In this document: piece by piece, positions 21,607-33,801 of the stretch | Layout of the letters: every line of letters begins with the position of its first letter | How positions within the stretch are numbered: the stretch's first letter is position 1 | Assembly: GCA_963555705.1 (NCBI GenBank) | Contig: OY743168.1 | Location: 92,792,925-92,856,924 of the forward strand | Direction: 5' to 3' | From: Ligustrum vulgare | Lineage: Eukaryota; Streptophyta; Magnoliopsida; Lamiales; Oleaceae | DNA length: 64,000 nt | The notes under the pieces: model-generated | Databases searched by the model: none | Told to the model about the DNA's origin: nothing | Seen by the model: the letters and a program-made list of their open reading frames with translations, nothing else | Position numbers and translations under genes: made by a program

Positions 21607-21813
21607 AGTGCAGTTTAGCCTGCGGCTGTTTGTTTATGAGTTGGAAGATCAAAAGCAAATGGGTTTTCATCTTTTCTATATGTAATAATAATAATATCTA
21701 TTTGTATACTATGTATGATTTTTCACTTTTGTATTTCATAAATTATTATAATGACTTTATTTTTTTTCACTATATTTGTGTCCTCATTTTTAGTGCCATT
21801 GTGATATTTTTAG

Positions 21814-21971
21814 AATAATTCTAGGGAGATATTTTAAGTGGCATTGTAACATGACGTTCATACATTGGGTGGTGAAAAAATAAGTAGTAGAGTAGTTATT
21901 TTCACCACCCTATGCATCACGTTATAATGTCACTTAAAAATGTCCCTAAAGAATGTCACTCTAGAATTATT
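21814..21971. mobile_element. Foldback MITE, 158 bp
   Basis: AATAATTCTAG at the left and CTAGAATTATT at the right are perfect inverted termini. The arms also pair internally (GGGTGGTGAAAA with TTTTCACCACCC, and AAGTGGCATTGTAAC with GTTATAATGTCACTT), with a 15-nt insertion in the right arm. The whole element can fold as one hairpin. Confidence 0.7.
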
Positions 21972-22074
21972 TTATTTTAAAGGCTGTTAAATTGGGTTTT
22001 AGATGGATTTTTGTGTTGTGTTCAATTGAGTTGTACTTTTTCCATATACAATTTTGAAACACCCTCAGCCCGTT

Positions 22075-22397
22075 TGGTCAAGGAGTTTTTGAATAATTTC
22101 TTTTCGAAATTCATTTTCAACCAAACTTTTTTATGAAATTTACCACTTTCACACTTTTCAATCACACATTCTTTCAAAATTTCAATAAATCTCCTACATA
22201 AAATAGACTCTCAATAAGCATGTGTTCGGATGAAACCAGTTTTTTAGTTTATAACACATGTTTATGAACTACACAATTTTTCAAATAACTTTTTAATCAT
22301 ACATATTTTTTCTCTCTAATTTTCAACCACTACTTTTTACCTCAAAACAGTAAATAAACTAATTTATAAACCAAACACTGTTACCAAACGGAGCATT
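22075..22397. mobile_element. MITE-like element, GCCCGTTTGGT termini
   Basis: GCCCGTTTGGTCA at the left is matched by TACCAAACGGAGC at the right. It contains AT-rich noncoding DNA and perhaps a nested second copy (GCATGTGTTCGG at about 22218). The target duplication is unclear. Confidence 0.45.
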
Positions 22398-23389
22398 TAA
22401 ATTATTTTGAGCTCCAAATTTGATCAATTATGCTAGGCTTTTTTTTTTTTTTGACAACTTAGGTGTCTAAATTTTGTTTGACTAATGTTGAAAGAGGGTG
22501 TCTTTCCCTTTGATTTGCTTTCAAGATAAATTCGAATGTTAATATATCTTATGTACATTTGAAGTATATATTCGGACGATGATTCTCATTTTATGCGAAT
22601 GCGGAGTAAAGAACCTACCCCTAGGCTTTTATTAATTAAGCCCATATTTGATTGTTGAATTTTTATGCATCTAATTTTCTAACGTAATCATTACAATTTA
22701 TATATTAATTTATAAATAACACAATTTTCAAATCACTTTTTAATGACATACGTTTTCAATCATCAATTTTAATCATATATTTTATTTCAAAAATATAAAT
22801 AAAATAATTTATAATTACTACAGCATTGCTTTATAGATCCTGCATTTTAATAAAAATTGATGATATTAAAAAAGTTTGATCAAGTACTTGCGGATTCCTA
22901 ACAGCGTCTTTGAGCTCTGATTATTAGCTTCTCACCGGACTCTTGTCAGCTCAGGGTGCTCGTTCACGAAGAGCAGTTTAAGAAAACTGATTCTAACCGA
23001 CTTCCTCTTCCCCTGGTTTTTTCCAAGCAACACCGAGTTTCGAACGCCGTCGTTCTCTAGCCGGCTTCATTCAGGTCCGACGACCAGACTCTCGCGGCCA
23101 ACTTCTCTGGCATCAGCTGCTCCAACAAAGTCTAGAATACCCAGTTCTGTGTTTCTCTTACCTTCCTTCACCAAGTTCAGCCAAGAGGTATAGCTACGAA
23201 TCTGGCAAAACACCAACCGACCTCTGCTGCCATATACAGTGCAAACTCTTTACTACTTGTACCATACTAAGTTACTGAAAGTTATTTTAACTGCCTCCCC
23301 TCAATTTCCATATACAAGAACCTGGGTCTTCTACAGGTGATATTTTTCCACTGTTAGGGATTCTCGTTTCTTCACCTTATAGTCAAACT

Positions 23390-24766
23390 ATGGAAGACAT
23401 TAATAAGATGTGGAAAACTTTGTCTATGACATCTGACGTGCTTGAGGTGGATCCAACTATTATCAAGAAGTATGTGTTAGAATCCAGAGTGGGTCTAGCG
23501 GGAAAACTCCTTACTTGAAAACCTTATAATCGGGAGGCTTTCAAAGAAACAATGAGATCACTGTGGAAGCCAAATTCAGAACTGACATTCAAGTTTCTTC
23601 AAAATGATGTATTCATTTTAGAATTTGAAAATGAAGAGGACAGAAAAAAATTCTTGCTCAACAACCATGGAATTTCAATAGGTTCTTAATTGCCTTCTCT
23701 CCTATTGATGATAAAACGACATCCCAATCTTTGAAATTTCGATGGGTGCCCTTTTGGATGCAAGGCTATAACCTCCCTTTTATTCACATGAGAGAGGACA
23801 TGGCCTCTTTCATTGGAGACAAAGTTGGATGTTGAAGTGGATATGGATAGTAAAGGATCATGTTGGGGCACCTTTCTTCGCATCAAAACCGAGTTAGACA
23901 TTCTTAAGCCCCTGCGGAGAAATCTTCAAATGAGAATGAGCAAGGAAGGAGATCTGGTACAGCTAAATCTTAAGTATGAAAAATTACCAGAATATTGCTC
24001 ACTGTGCGGCCATTTGGATCATTCCTTTAGGGAATGCAATGCCCAAGTCCCAGACATTCTTCGTAGACAAGAACATCATCGTTTTGGGGAAGCAATTAGG
24101 ACTCCTTTTGGAAGCAGAGCAAGATTGAAGGCCAAAAATGAAAAGCTAGTTGAGAAGAGTGAACAGAAAAGACCTCAATTCGATAATAATACATCAATAA
24201 CAAGGGATGGAAGCGGAAATGATCGTATCACAAAGGAAAGGGCACCTCTCATCGCTCCCGTTAATCTAGGAAAGTCCACAGGCGACTTACTCGACAACTC
24301 AAACTTCTCTTCACAACAACCATCTTCTAAGGAATTGTCACCACTCTTAATCTCTGAAAATAAGCTTCCTCTTGTGGGTATGAATACTGATTTATATATG
24401 CACGAGCAGGAAATGTTGGATAAGACAAATGAGAATGACATGAGTGACTCAAATGACAATTTATATTAGCTCGGGTCAACAGACTCACACCTACCTTTAT
24501 CGAATACTTTAGTTGACCAGACTGAAAACCTTTTTGTTTTTACTGCCCAAAACCAGAAGGAGGTGGAAAAGTTGAAGACGATAAAAAAAGAAGTGAGTAC
24601 AGGCAAAAGAAAGCTAAATGATGGCAGCAACAAGTTCTCATACAAGAAAGGCCCACACGACTTATTCCCTGAGGGCGGTGACAAGAAGAGAATGGCCATC
24701 GGTGAGATCCCAAGGCCCTCGTCTAATATGGTGGAGGCTGCGTCGCAACCCCACCATATACAATGA
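23390..24766 (+). pseudogene. LINE ORF1 (nucleic-acid-binding protein), broken
   Basis: ATG at 23390 (MEDINKMWKTLSM). It has a DUF4283-like N-terminal part with a stop at about 23516, a frame change near 23690, and a CCHC zinc knuckle CSLCGHLDHSFREC (23996-24037), followed by a charged tail. A TAG at 24467-24469 interrupts the same frame that continues to the TGA at 24764-24766. This is the standard ORF1 of plant L1 elements, which coats the RNA. The final stop overlaps the ORF2 start as ATGA. Confidence 0.88.
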
Positions 24767-27700
24767 GTCTCATTAGCTGGAATGCTCGAGGATTGGGGAA
24801 ACCTCGAGCATTCAGTAACCTGAGAAGGCTTCTGCGCGAAAATTCCCCAAATTTGGCTTTCATAATGGAAACTAAATTGTTCGGTGGGAAAGCAGAACAA
24901 GCTCGAAATTCTTTGGGTTTCCAAAACAACTTTCATGTAGATAGCAAAGGTAAAAGTGATGGACTTTTTCTCCTTTGGGATGATAAATGGTCAGTGAAAA
25001 TTAATGGCTTCTCTAAAAGCCATATTGATGCATCTGTTGTTTCTGATAATTTTGGATCGTGGCGGCTTATTGGCTTTTATGGTAGTCCTGACTGGGGTAA
25101 TCGAAATCATAGCTAGGAATTGATGAGACGCATATGTTGGGATAACCAACAACCTGTTCTTTTTATTGGTGATTTCAATGAAATTTTGTCAATATCGGAA
25201 AAATTTGGTGGCTCAACCAATACCAGACCAACAATGCTAACTTTCCAGCAAACATTATGGGACTGCGAGCTAAGAGACCTGAGATTCTGTGGCCTTGAAT
25301 ATACTTGGAAAAATGTCTACAGGCTCAACATCAGTAAATGAAAGATTAGACAGTGCCTTGGCATGCCCACGGTGGACGTCAAGATTCTGTAAAGCACGCA
25401 TCCTTCACCTTGAATTCTACAGTTCAGATCACTGGGCATTACTGTTGACCCTGTTACACAGGAAGAAAATGAGGGCTGGCCCAAGGAAGCAATACCCTTT
25501 TCGTTTGGAGACAACTTGAATGAAGGAAGAGAGATGGGCTGAAACTCTTGATTTGGCATGGCGGCGTGGCTAAAACTTCTCAATAAAGGAACGACTTGAG
25601 CTATGTGCATCGGACCTGGGAAAATGGCATACCCAAAATGGGGGTGCAGTCCCCACAAGAATTCGAAGAATAAAAAAAAAAACCCTTAAAGACATGTATG
25701 TGGGACGGGTTAATGGAGAGGAAGGAAAAAAAGTTTACCAACTTGAACTCGAACTTGAAAAGCTTTATGAAAGTGAGGAAATCTATTGGTCCCAATGGGC
25801 TAGAGCGGACTGGCTTGCACTTGGAGACAGAAATACGACTTTTTTCCATCAAAGAGCACAACGTCGTCGAGAAAAAAATGAGATCCATGGGCTGGCAGAT
25901 GATAATGGAGCATGGAAAGAAGAGCCAAGTGACATTGCTAAAATAATATTAACCATTTCAAAGTGCTTTTTTCATCATCAAAACCTGACCTCTGTTCTTT
26001 ATCAAGGATTTTTTGTGATTGGGGAACAACACTTTCTGTGCAAAATCTAGAAATACTGGACAAACCGTTCGAGGCTGATGAAGTGAAAGATGCTTTATTT
26101 GGAATGGGGCCCTTCAAATCTCCAGGACCTGATGGTTTCCATGCAGCATTTTTTCTAAAGAATTGGAATGTTGTCGGACCTGAGGTAACTGCTTTTTGTT
26201 TAAATTTCCTAAACGGAGGCGAATCTATCTGAATTCCATCCTATTAGCCTATGTAATGTGGTTTATAAAATTATTTCTAAAACTTTAGCCAACAGATTAA
26301 AGAGGGTCCTTCCGGATATTATTTCTCCTTTCCAAAGTGCTTTTGTTCCAGGGCGTCTTATTATAGATAATATCGTTGTGGCCTTCAAACTTATGCACTC
26401 ACTTAAGCTACGGACAAACGGGAAAATTGGCTACATGGCTATGAAACTTGACATGAGCAAAGTCTACGATAGAGTTGATGGGACTTCTTATTCTGGGTAA
26501 TGGAGAAAATGGGCTTCTCAGAACGGTGGAAGAACCTCGTCAGTGGATGCATCTCAACCACCTCCCTTTCTTTCCTCATCAATGGTAGTCAAAATGGAAA
26601 CATCAAACTATCGAGGGGACTCAGACAAGGTTGACCTCTTTCCCCTTACCTCTTTCTTCTCTGTGCAGAAGGCTTCTCTAGACTACTTCAACGAGCTGAA
26701 AGACAAACAGAAATTCGAGGCTTCAAATGTTCAAGACATGGTCCAGAATTTAATCTTCTCTTCTTTGCCGATGATAGTTTAATATTCTGTCGGGCAACTG
26801 AGCAGTATTGTCAAATAATTAAGGGCATTATTGACCTATATGAGAAATCCTCGGGCTAAGTTGTCAATATCCAAAAATAGGCGATTACGTTCAGCCCGAA
26901 TACCTCAGGAGAAGCACAACAAAATATTCTTGATCTTTTCGGACTAGAGAGAATTCAATTGCATAGCAAATATCTCTGGCTCCCCTCTTGTATTGGGAAA
27001 ACAAAGAAACAGATTTTTGGAGGAATGAAGGAAAGAGTGTGGTAAAAACTACAATTGTGGCGTCAAAAACTCTTTTCAGTCGGCTAGAAAGAGATATTGA
27101 TTAAGGCTGTTGTGCAAGCTATCCCTACCTTTGCGATGAGTGTCTTTAGGATACCTAGTAGCCTATGTGAAGAAATTACAAGATTAACCTAGTCCTTTTG
27201 GTAGGGTAAGCAGAACGGAAAAGATAAAAAACATTGGCTGGCATGGAATAAGTTTGCGTTGGTCTAAAGAGAAAGGCGGAGTGGGGTTTAAAGAGCTAAT
27301 ACCTTTCAATCAAGCGCTCATCGCTAAACAATGCTGGAGAATTCTCACCAACCAATACTCACTTGCAGCTCAAGTCCTCCGACAAAAATACTTTCCTAAA
27401 TGCCCGTTCATGCATGCTGTGGGCAGGGGAGATTGCTCTTTTCTGTGGAAGAGTTTTCTTTGGGGAAGAGATCTACTTAGTAAAGGACTGAGATGGAGAA
27501 TTGGCGATGGGAAAGACATCACTGTTTTCAGTAGTCCTTAGCTTCCTCATCCATTTTCCTTTCGACCTATATCACCGCACTTAGGGGATTTCATGCTTCG
27601 CGTAGCCGACTTAATGTCTCCAACCGGCACTTGGAATATCGATCTTGTATGCAAAAGGTTCCTCACTCCTGACCAAGATCTTATTCTCTTCCTTCCGTGT

Positions 27701-28764
27701 TGCATCCTAGGTAAAGATATTCCAATGTGGCACTTCGAAAGAAATGGGACTTATTCAGTTAGATCTGGCTACCATTTGGCTTCTTCTCTTTTGTCATCAG
27801 ATTGTGAGGCAAGCTCCAACACTCTTAAAAAATTATGGAAATGCCTTTGGAGTTTGAATATCCCTTGCAAAGTCAATTTTTTTGTGTGGAAAGTCTTTAC
27901 GGACATTCTTCCTACAAATCAGATGCTGCACCATAAACACATACTAGTTATGCCTAATTGTATCAGATGCCATAAGAGTTTTGAGACACCACTTCAGGCC
28001 CTCATTATTTGCAAATCAATTTTGCCAATATGGAAGGAGAGCCAATTCCAGGATCTTATTGAGAATTTTTCGGGGACCTGTCTTGAGGAACTAATTCTCA
28101 GTCTGTGGAGATCAGGATCTGTTGAAGCTTTGGAAGAATTTCTTGTTACTCTTTGGTGTTGTTGGCACGAAAGAAACAAAATGGTCTTTCAAGGTCACAG
28201 TAAACATTCGAATCTTATCCTTCATGATGCTACTTTGTACTTGAACGAATACAAACGAGTGCGCTTATGTATGGAAGCCAGAGACGCTTACTGCCAGTCT
28301 ATAAAGAGACAGTTGGAGAAATGGAAACCACCTGAAGGCGACTGGTGTAAACTTAATGTCGACGCAGCAATTAAAGAAGGTCAGGGCTGGTGAGGAATTG
28401 GAGATATTTGCAGGAACAACTCAGGTAAAATGGTGAAGGCACTTTCTAAATCCATCCAAGGTAATGTGGACTCGTTCATTGGAAAATGCATGACTATTTT
28501 GGAAGGTTTAAAATTGGCTCTTGAGCATAATATGCATATCTCCGTTGTGGAAACCGACTGTAAAAATGCAATAGAAGCTGCTCTAAAACCAAGCTTTCAC
28601 ACCCTGAGGGAGCCATTCTTTACCAGATTAGAATGCTTGTCTCATCTTTTCCTGAAACTACATTTTCTTTTGCTCATCGAGAAGCCAATAGCGTTGCACA
28701 TGTACTTGCTATGGAAGTAATTTTGAATTTTCATGTTTGTACATGGGAAGATGATCCCCCATAA
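24763..28764 (+). pseudogene. LINE ORF2 (endonuclease, reverse transcriptase, RNase H), broken
   Basis: ATG at 24763, overlapping the ORF1 stop. The order of domains is: AP-type endonuclease (SLISWNARGLGKPRA, ETKLFGG, FIGDFNEIL; to about 25510); reverse transcriptase (GMGPFKSPGPDGF near 26100, [18 protein letters not shown] near 26330, catalytic motif FADD in place of YADD near 26763); zf-RVT (FERNGTYSVRSGYHLA, VNFFVWKVFTDILPT, CIRCHK; 27730-27990); and RNase H (LNVDAAIKEG near 28350, REANSVAHVLAME near 28680-28715). Stops or frameshifts occur near 25116, 25340, 25520, 26050, 26230, 26500, 26860, 27030, 27540 and 28391. Dead. Confidence 0.92.
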
Positions 28765-28900
28765 TCTATAGCCGCTTGTATATCTACTGATATTGAATGC
28801 AATTGAAACTTCTTAGCTTTAAAAAAAAATAAAAAAAATAAAAAAAAAAGGTACTTGCGGATTTTTTGTGTCGTCTACCTAAAAATATCCCACACAAGCA

Positions 28901-31199
28901 ATGATAAAGGAAAAGTGGATCCTCCCATGGCTGTTTCCTCCACCCCGATTCACACACTCAAGTATTCCAGTATTTCTATTTTCTTCTCGCGTTGCACTTT
29001 CAAGAACACGAATTTCCTGCTCTTCATCTGCATCAACTTCCATGGATTCTGGTGCACTCAGAAAAAAATTCATGGAATTTCCATATGTCTCGGCCCCACA
29101 TCGAAACTTGATGCTGGAGCTAATATCTTCTATGGAGACCCGAATTGGAGATTCTTTACAACCCTGTACTCTCCCACCTGATGTACAGTATTTTGAAAAT
29201 CCCAATGGCAGTGCACATGCTTCTCTCCACCTCAGATCTGGTGTTTCCTCCTCCCAGGTATCGTATCCTTTTTTTTTTTCACGTTTTTAGTTGGTTTAGC
29301 AATTGATATGTAGTTTATAGTGGCAAAAATGTATTGTAGACAAATAATTTACCTGTACCTAAGAATTTCATCCTCTTCATGAACTTATTGTGATGTTAGG
29401 ATCAAATAATTTTTTCTATCCGGATATGGTCATCTTATGTTTTAGCTTACAGATAACATTTAATATTTCAGACATGGTTATCTTACTATTTTCCCAAAGT
29501 GGCTGAATTTTTTGTATTTGACAAGATAGTTGATTCGCGAAAGCTTCTGAAAGATAATTTCCTTTTACTTATAATCACAAATTATGACATACAGAATTGG
29601 AGTTCTTGAATTCAGGTTTAAAGCAGTGATTGAGAAAGTCTCGTAATAGTATAAGCACTCTTGATCCTTACCAGAAACGGTTTAGAGTATAAATTATTAT
29701 TCCTAAACGAGAAAATAAGTCAATTGTGCTTGTATGTGCCCGATATTTCTCGATCCTCAAGCTTAAAATATCTCAAGTAATGCGAAACTAACACTGAATG
29801 AAAACAGCAAGCAAAATGGTAAGGATTATGTATGTGAGTTATGTGGAAAGTTAAAGCATATGTCCATGTCAAGATCTGTGTCTTGGGTGTTGATATCAAG
29901 AAAAAGTCTGCCATTCTACCATTCTAAGTTTAGTGGTTTTAAGAAAACAGTGATAATGTCTGGAAAATGAGAGAGAGTGCTTAGAGAGAGCCACGGTCTA
30001 GCCTTGATGCTTTATGAACTTTTTCTCCCCTAATGAACTTGCTTCCTATTTTCTTAGTGGTTCAGGTTTTACATTGATTGACTGTCTTCTCTGCTCTACG
30101 ACGCGATGCTCAGCCTATGCAAAAGCTGAAGTTTGGTATATGATTTTAACGAACAAGGGAAATGCTCTGCCCCAAACTTGGTTAAAGGAATTCACCAATT
30201 CCACATCATTCATTAGGTTGCCACATGTTTAACCTTATGTTTCCCACACGATATTTTAATTTAATTTAACTCCACTTGAATCGCTCTGTTTTCTTCTCCA
30301 AAAGTGAAGTGACCCCATACATCTTCTCATGGATAATCTAAAGAAAACCTTTCTTGTGTCTCCGCACCATTTCTTACTCAGATACATTTTCTAATATATG
30401 AAGTGCTTTATGCTATAGTCCAACCTGGTAACGAAAAAGAAAAGAAAATGTAGTCATCACCGATTCACCCAAACACAAATGGTGAAGTGCTTCGATAACA
30501 TCTAAATTTAAAACTTCAGCAATCACACGCTAGTGAACAATTGATGTGGCCATGTAACCTGATGACACATTTAAACACATAATGCTTGTCTACTGTTTGT
30601 GTGATTCCTTCCATACAAGATATGATACTGGATGTTCAAATTCTTATCCCGGATAAGCAATTAAGTAAACTAGGTTTTGCCTCCCAAAAATGATAAATAC
30701 GGACACTCTTAGCCTCTTAGGAAGACCACGTCTAATACTCCTCAAACTATCCAAGAAGTGTCATAATTCTAGACTCATCCCACACTTCAACAAAATGAGG
30801 CATTTCTTTTAACCGTCTATGTAAGACTAAGTATTAGGCTATTAGCATCATGTTTTGGAGGTATATTTCAGGGTTGAAGGAGTACCTGTTCATGCTTTAT
30901 AACCTCCCAAATATACCTCCATTATGTAGTAAATCCTAATTGGATGCTTCCACATTCTTTGCTCATGTTGAGATTTTTTCCAATTAGATTGGATCACCTG
31001 TTGGGAAGTTTCTTCTAATTAGACTAGTTGTCTAAACGTGCTTTGTACGTTAATTATCCATATAAAGTAATTTTTAAAAATTATGTCTGGCAAAACTTTC
31101 GAGTTTTTCTCAAGAAAATTAGTCAAACATGCAAGACAAATAAAATTTAGAAAATTTAATAATTTTTAACATTTAAAAAAAGTTTCTAAGACCATATTT

Positions 31200-31245
<46 letters not shown>

Positions 31246-33090
31246 ATCAATCTTGACTAGACTCACTTATTTGATGAAAGCAAATATAAACTTCATGTTG
31301 AGAATGACATTGATAATATTTGGGAATAAATGATAGGTTTTATTTATATAATATTTGAAATATTATAAAAAGAAAAAAAAATTGTCAATGGAGATTTAAT
31401 ACTAAGTATTTTTCCTCCATAACAAAGTTTCAGATTTGTGTGAATTCACCAATGCATAAATTTGATAGATGTCATCTTCATTCTTTTCAATATTGTTGTT
31501 TGTCATTAAGTTGTTTTGTACTTCGTCGTGCACATTTGAAAATGTATGATTATTATTGGTCTAATTTTTTCATGATAGAGTTGATATATTTTTTCCTTCT
31601 AAAACGTAGTAAAATTTTCAATTGTAGCTCAAAATATTGTAGGAAGAATCTAGCACTGCAAGTATTAAAAAAGATAACTTATATTTGTTTAATATCAAAA
31701 AGTTATTAAAATAAAGATAAACGAATATATTGAGAAATACTATATCTTCATTAATAAAAAATTCAAAGTAAGTTTTAAAACTTCCATCGGTATATATAAG
31801 TTTCAATGAAATCTGTACAGATATTGAAAATTTTTATACTTCAATCTTTATCATGTGCGATCAAATTTCGTAGCAACATATGGTTGATACTTTTATTTGT
31901 AGTAAAACCATGCATTCGATTTATTAAAAAATCAAGTTTGAGAATAAATAATTGTATTAATATAATTGTTGTATTTGTGGACTTTTTTACTATTTACTTC
32001 ATGATAGTGTATTAATATAATTGTATTTTGTTTAGTGAGAATAAATATATAATTTAAAATAAACAACAGAAAATAAAAATGAAAATTGAAAGTTTTAGGC
32101 TTTATTTTAAAGATTTTTAGTGAAAAAGTAAATTGTTTAAATTGTAAATGAATTGAGATTAATGACATTGTTGATAAAATGGAAAAAAATAATATTAAAA
32201 AATAATTATTCATTAATTAACATTAAGGGTAAATATGAAAATATAAAAAGTTGTAAGGGTAGAAACGTCTAAAAAAGATTCTCCCTTTAAGCCACTTTTA
32301 GAAATTGTATAGATATAGATATTACAGAGCCTTAATAGAAATCACGCTTGTATTGACAGTCACATTTTCCTATATTCTTGTCTGTGAAGTTTGTTTTCAA
32401 CAGTTTCCTGGTTGTGGGATTCCTAACTTTTCCAGAATGGAATAGTTGATATTTGAATGTCTTGTCCTCTGAATGTACCAGGTTGATTTCATAGTGGGAA
32501 GTTGGATTCACTGCAAGTTGCCATCAGGTGGAGCCTTGAACATAACGTCCCTCTCATCCTATTTGAAACCGTCAACTGATGCACCACACTTCCTTATAGA
32601 TCTTATCCAGAGCAGCAGGACCTCTCTCGTGTTAATTCTCGATTTGACTCCACGCAAGGACCTCATCCTAAATCCCAACTACCTTAAAACTTACTATGAA
32701 GATACTCAGTTGGAAACATACAGACAACGCCTTCAGACGCTACCTGAGGTAAGACCTTACTTCTCACCATCTTTATATATCCGTGCCCTTCTTTCTCCTA
32801 CAGCTATACTAGTTAACATCAACACTGGAGATGGTGAAAAAAGCATTGAGGAAATAATTCAAGAACATATCAGTCCTATTGCCAAGGAGATAGTGCAATT
32901 CTGGTTGGATAAGTGTGCTTCTGTGGAGAAACAAGTGGAAGAAACTGAGAGGGCTTATTTGGCAAAAAGGGATCAAAAAATTAAGAATAAGACCATAGAG
33001 GTTGATCTGGGTTCGAGCTTTCCAAGACTGTTTGGACAAGATGTATCTGCCCAAATATTAGGTGTGTTGAAGGAATATTATAATGCATAA
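28901..33090 (+). CDS. RCCR: Red chlorophyll catabolite reductase (RCCR/ACD2)
   Basis: Exons 28901-29257 (ends SSSQ at a CAG/GTATCG donor) and 32482-33090 (begins VDFIVGSWIH after a CAG acceptor) join in phase 0 to give 321 aa, close to the 319 aa of Arabidopsis ACD2. Residues 1 to about 45 are basic and Ser-rich (SSRVALSRTRISCSSSAS), a plastid transit peptide. The mature part begins KKFMEFPYVSAPHRN and holds LPPDVQYFENPNGSAHASLH, FIVGSWIHCKLPSGG, LILDLTPRKDLILNPNYLK and FPRLFGQDVSAQ. The enzyme reduces red chlorophyll catabolite to the primary fluorescent catabolite in chloroplasts during senescence; its loss causes accelerated cell death. The start is the first ATG after an in-frame TAA at 28880-28882. 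The frame is intact, but the promoter has been displaced by the LINE. Confidence 0.93.
31024..32319 (-). mobile_element. Candidate Helitron inside the RCCR intron, about 1.3 kb
   Basis: On the minus strand the 5' end reads TCTATATCTATACAATTTC (from 32319) with GGCTTAAAGGGAGA soon after. The 3' end has an ACGT-ACAAAGC-ACGT stem, a spacer and CTAG (31024-31027). The flanks are A and T. The stem is short, so this is weaker than the copies at 5493 and 33802. A (TC)n microsatellite lies inside. Noncoding; it should be spliced out with the intron. Confidence 0.5.
31200..31242. repeat. (TC)n microsatellite
   Basis: Uninterrupted CT dinucleotides in the RCCR intron, inside the candidate Helitron. 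Confidence 0.95.
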
Positions 33091-33801
33091 AATTTTCATT
33101 CCTCATATGTAATAATGTAAAGGTTTCACCTAGAATTTGCCCCCAAAAAAAAGAAAAAAAAAAATATATATATATAATTTGTAATATGCACTCCAAGCAA
33201 TTTGGAGAAGCTCATTCTTTCCCAATCAACTTTACATTAACTATATGCATTCACTACAACATGCTACTGTTGAATTTGGGTAATACTTTATGGGCTATGA
33301 ACTGTACATATTAAATTTTATTTTAATATAGATGATCATGTCCTAGAGGTTTAAGAATCATTCATTCTTTACGAAAAACTTTTAGGAAGCACTCTGCATC
33401 TCATGACAAAAATCCTGACCCTATTATTACCCTTCCTTTTTCAATAAATATCATTCCATTTCTCATTCTTGTTTCATTTGGAATAGTGATGAATGTATTG
33501 TTTGTAGTGGAAAATATGTTACAGATAATTAATTTGGATAATTCTTGTTTTGCTCAGTTTGTAATCCACCTTATGAACTAACTGTAATGTTGTGATCAAA
33601 CAAATTTAGCTATTTCGGACATCGGCACTTCATGTTTTTTACTTATATAGTATTTCCAAGGTTAATCTTATTACTTCCCCATGCGTGGCAAAATTTGTTG
33701 ATTTGATTAGATAGTTATTAGAGGAAGTTAATTATAGTCACTAACAAGCAAGTTAGCTACTTTGAACATGTCTTTATTTAGAGGCTGACCTCGGTGATGA
33801 A
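33091..33801. other. RCCR 3' flank, gene-free
   Basis: AT-rich DNA with AATATATATATATA at 33161-33174. Phrases near 33560-33740 (TATGAACTAACTGTAATGTTGTGATCAAA, ATTTCGGACAT) resemble part of the RCCR intron at 29375-29530, which suggests an internal duplication. Confidence 0.5.

Larger units (their letters stand above)
22897..28850 (+). mobile_element. Full-length L1-type LINE, about 5.95 kb, 13-bp TSD
   Basis: A perfect 13-bp target duplication, GTACTTGCGGATT, flanks the element (22884-22896 and 28851-28863). The 3' end is an A-rich tail (28821-28850). Its length, the 5' UTR-like lead of about 490 bp, and both ORFs in order show a full-length insertion. Both ORFs are broken by stops and frameshifts, so it is inactive. 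It inserted in the HSFB1-RCCR intergenic region in the same orientation as both genes, ending about 38 nt before the RCCR ATG. Confidence 0.93.
29258..32481 (+). other. RCCR intron, 3.2 kb
   Basis: GT...AG intron between the two RCCR exons. It contains a (TC)n tract (31200-31242) and a candidate Helitron (31024-32319). No other gene is seen. Confidence 0.85.

Noticed and set aside
23813..24469. ORF1 segment of the LINE as an independent zinc-knuckle gene
   Set aside because: It lies within a complete LINE with flanking duplications and continues into ORF2.
28855..29181. Alternative RCCR start MAVSSTPIHTL in another frame
   Set aside because: It looks like a transit peptide but is out of frame with KKFMEFPYV; using it would require a frameshift.
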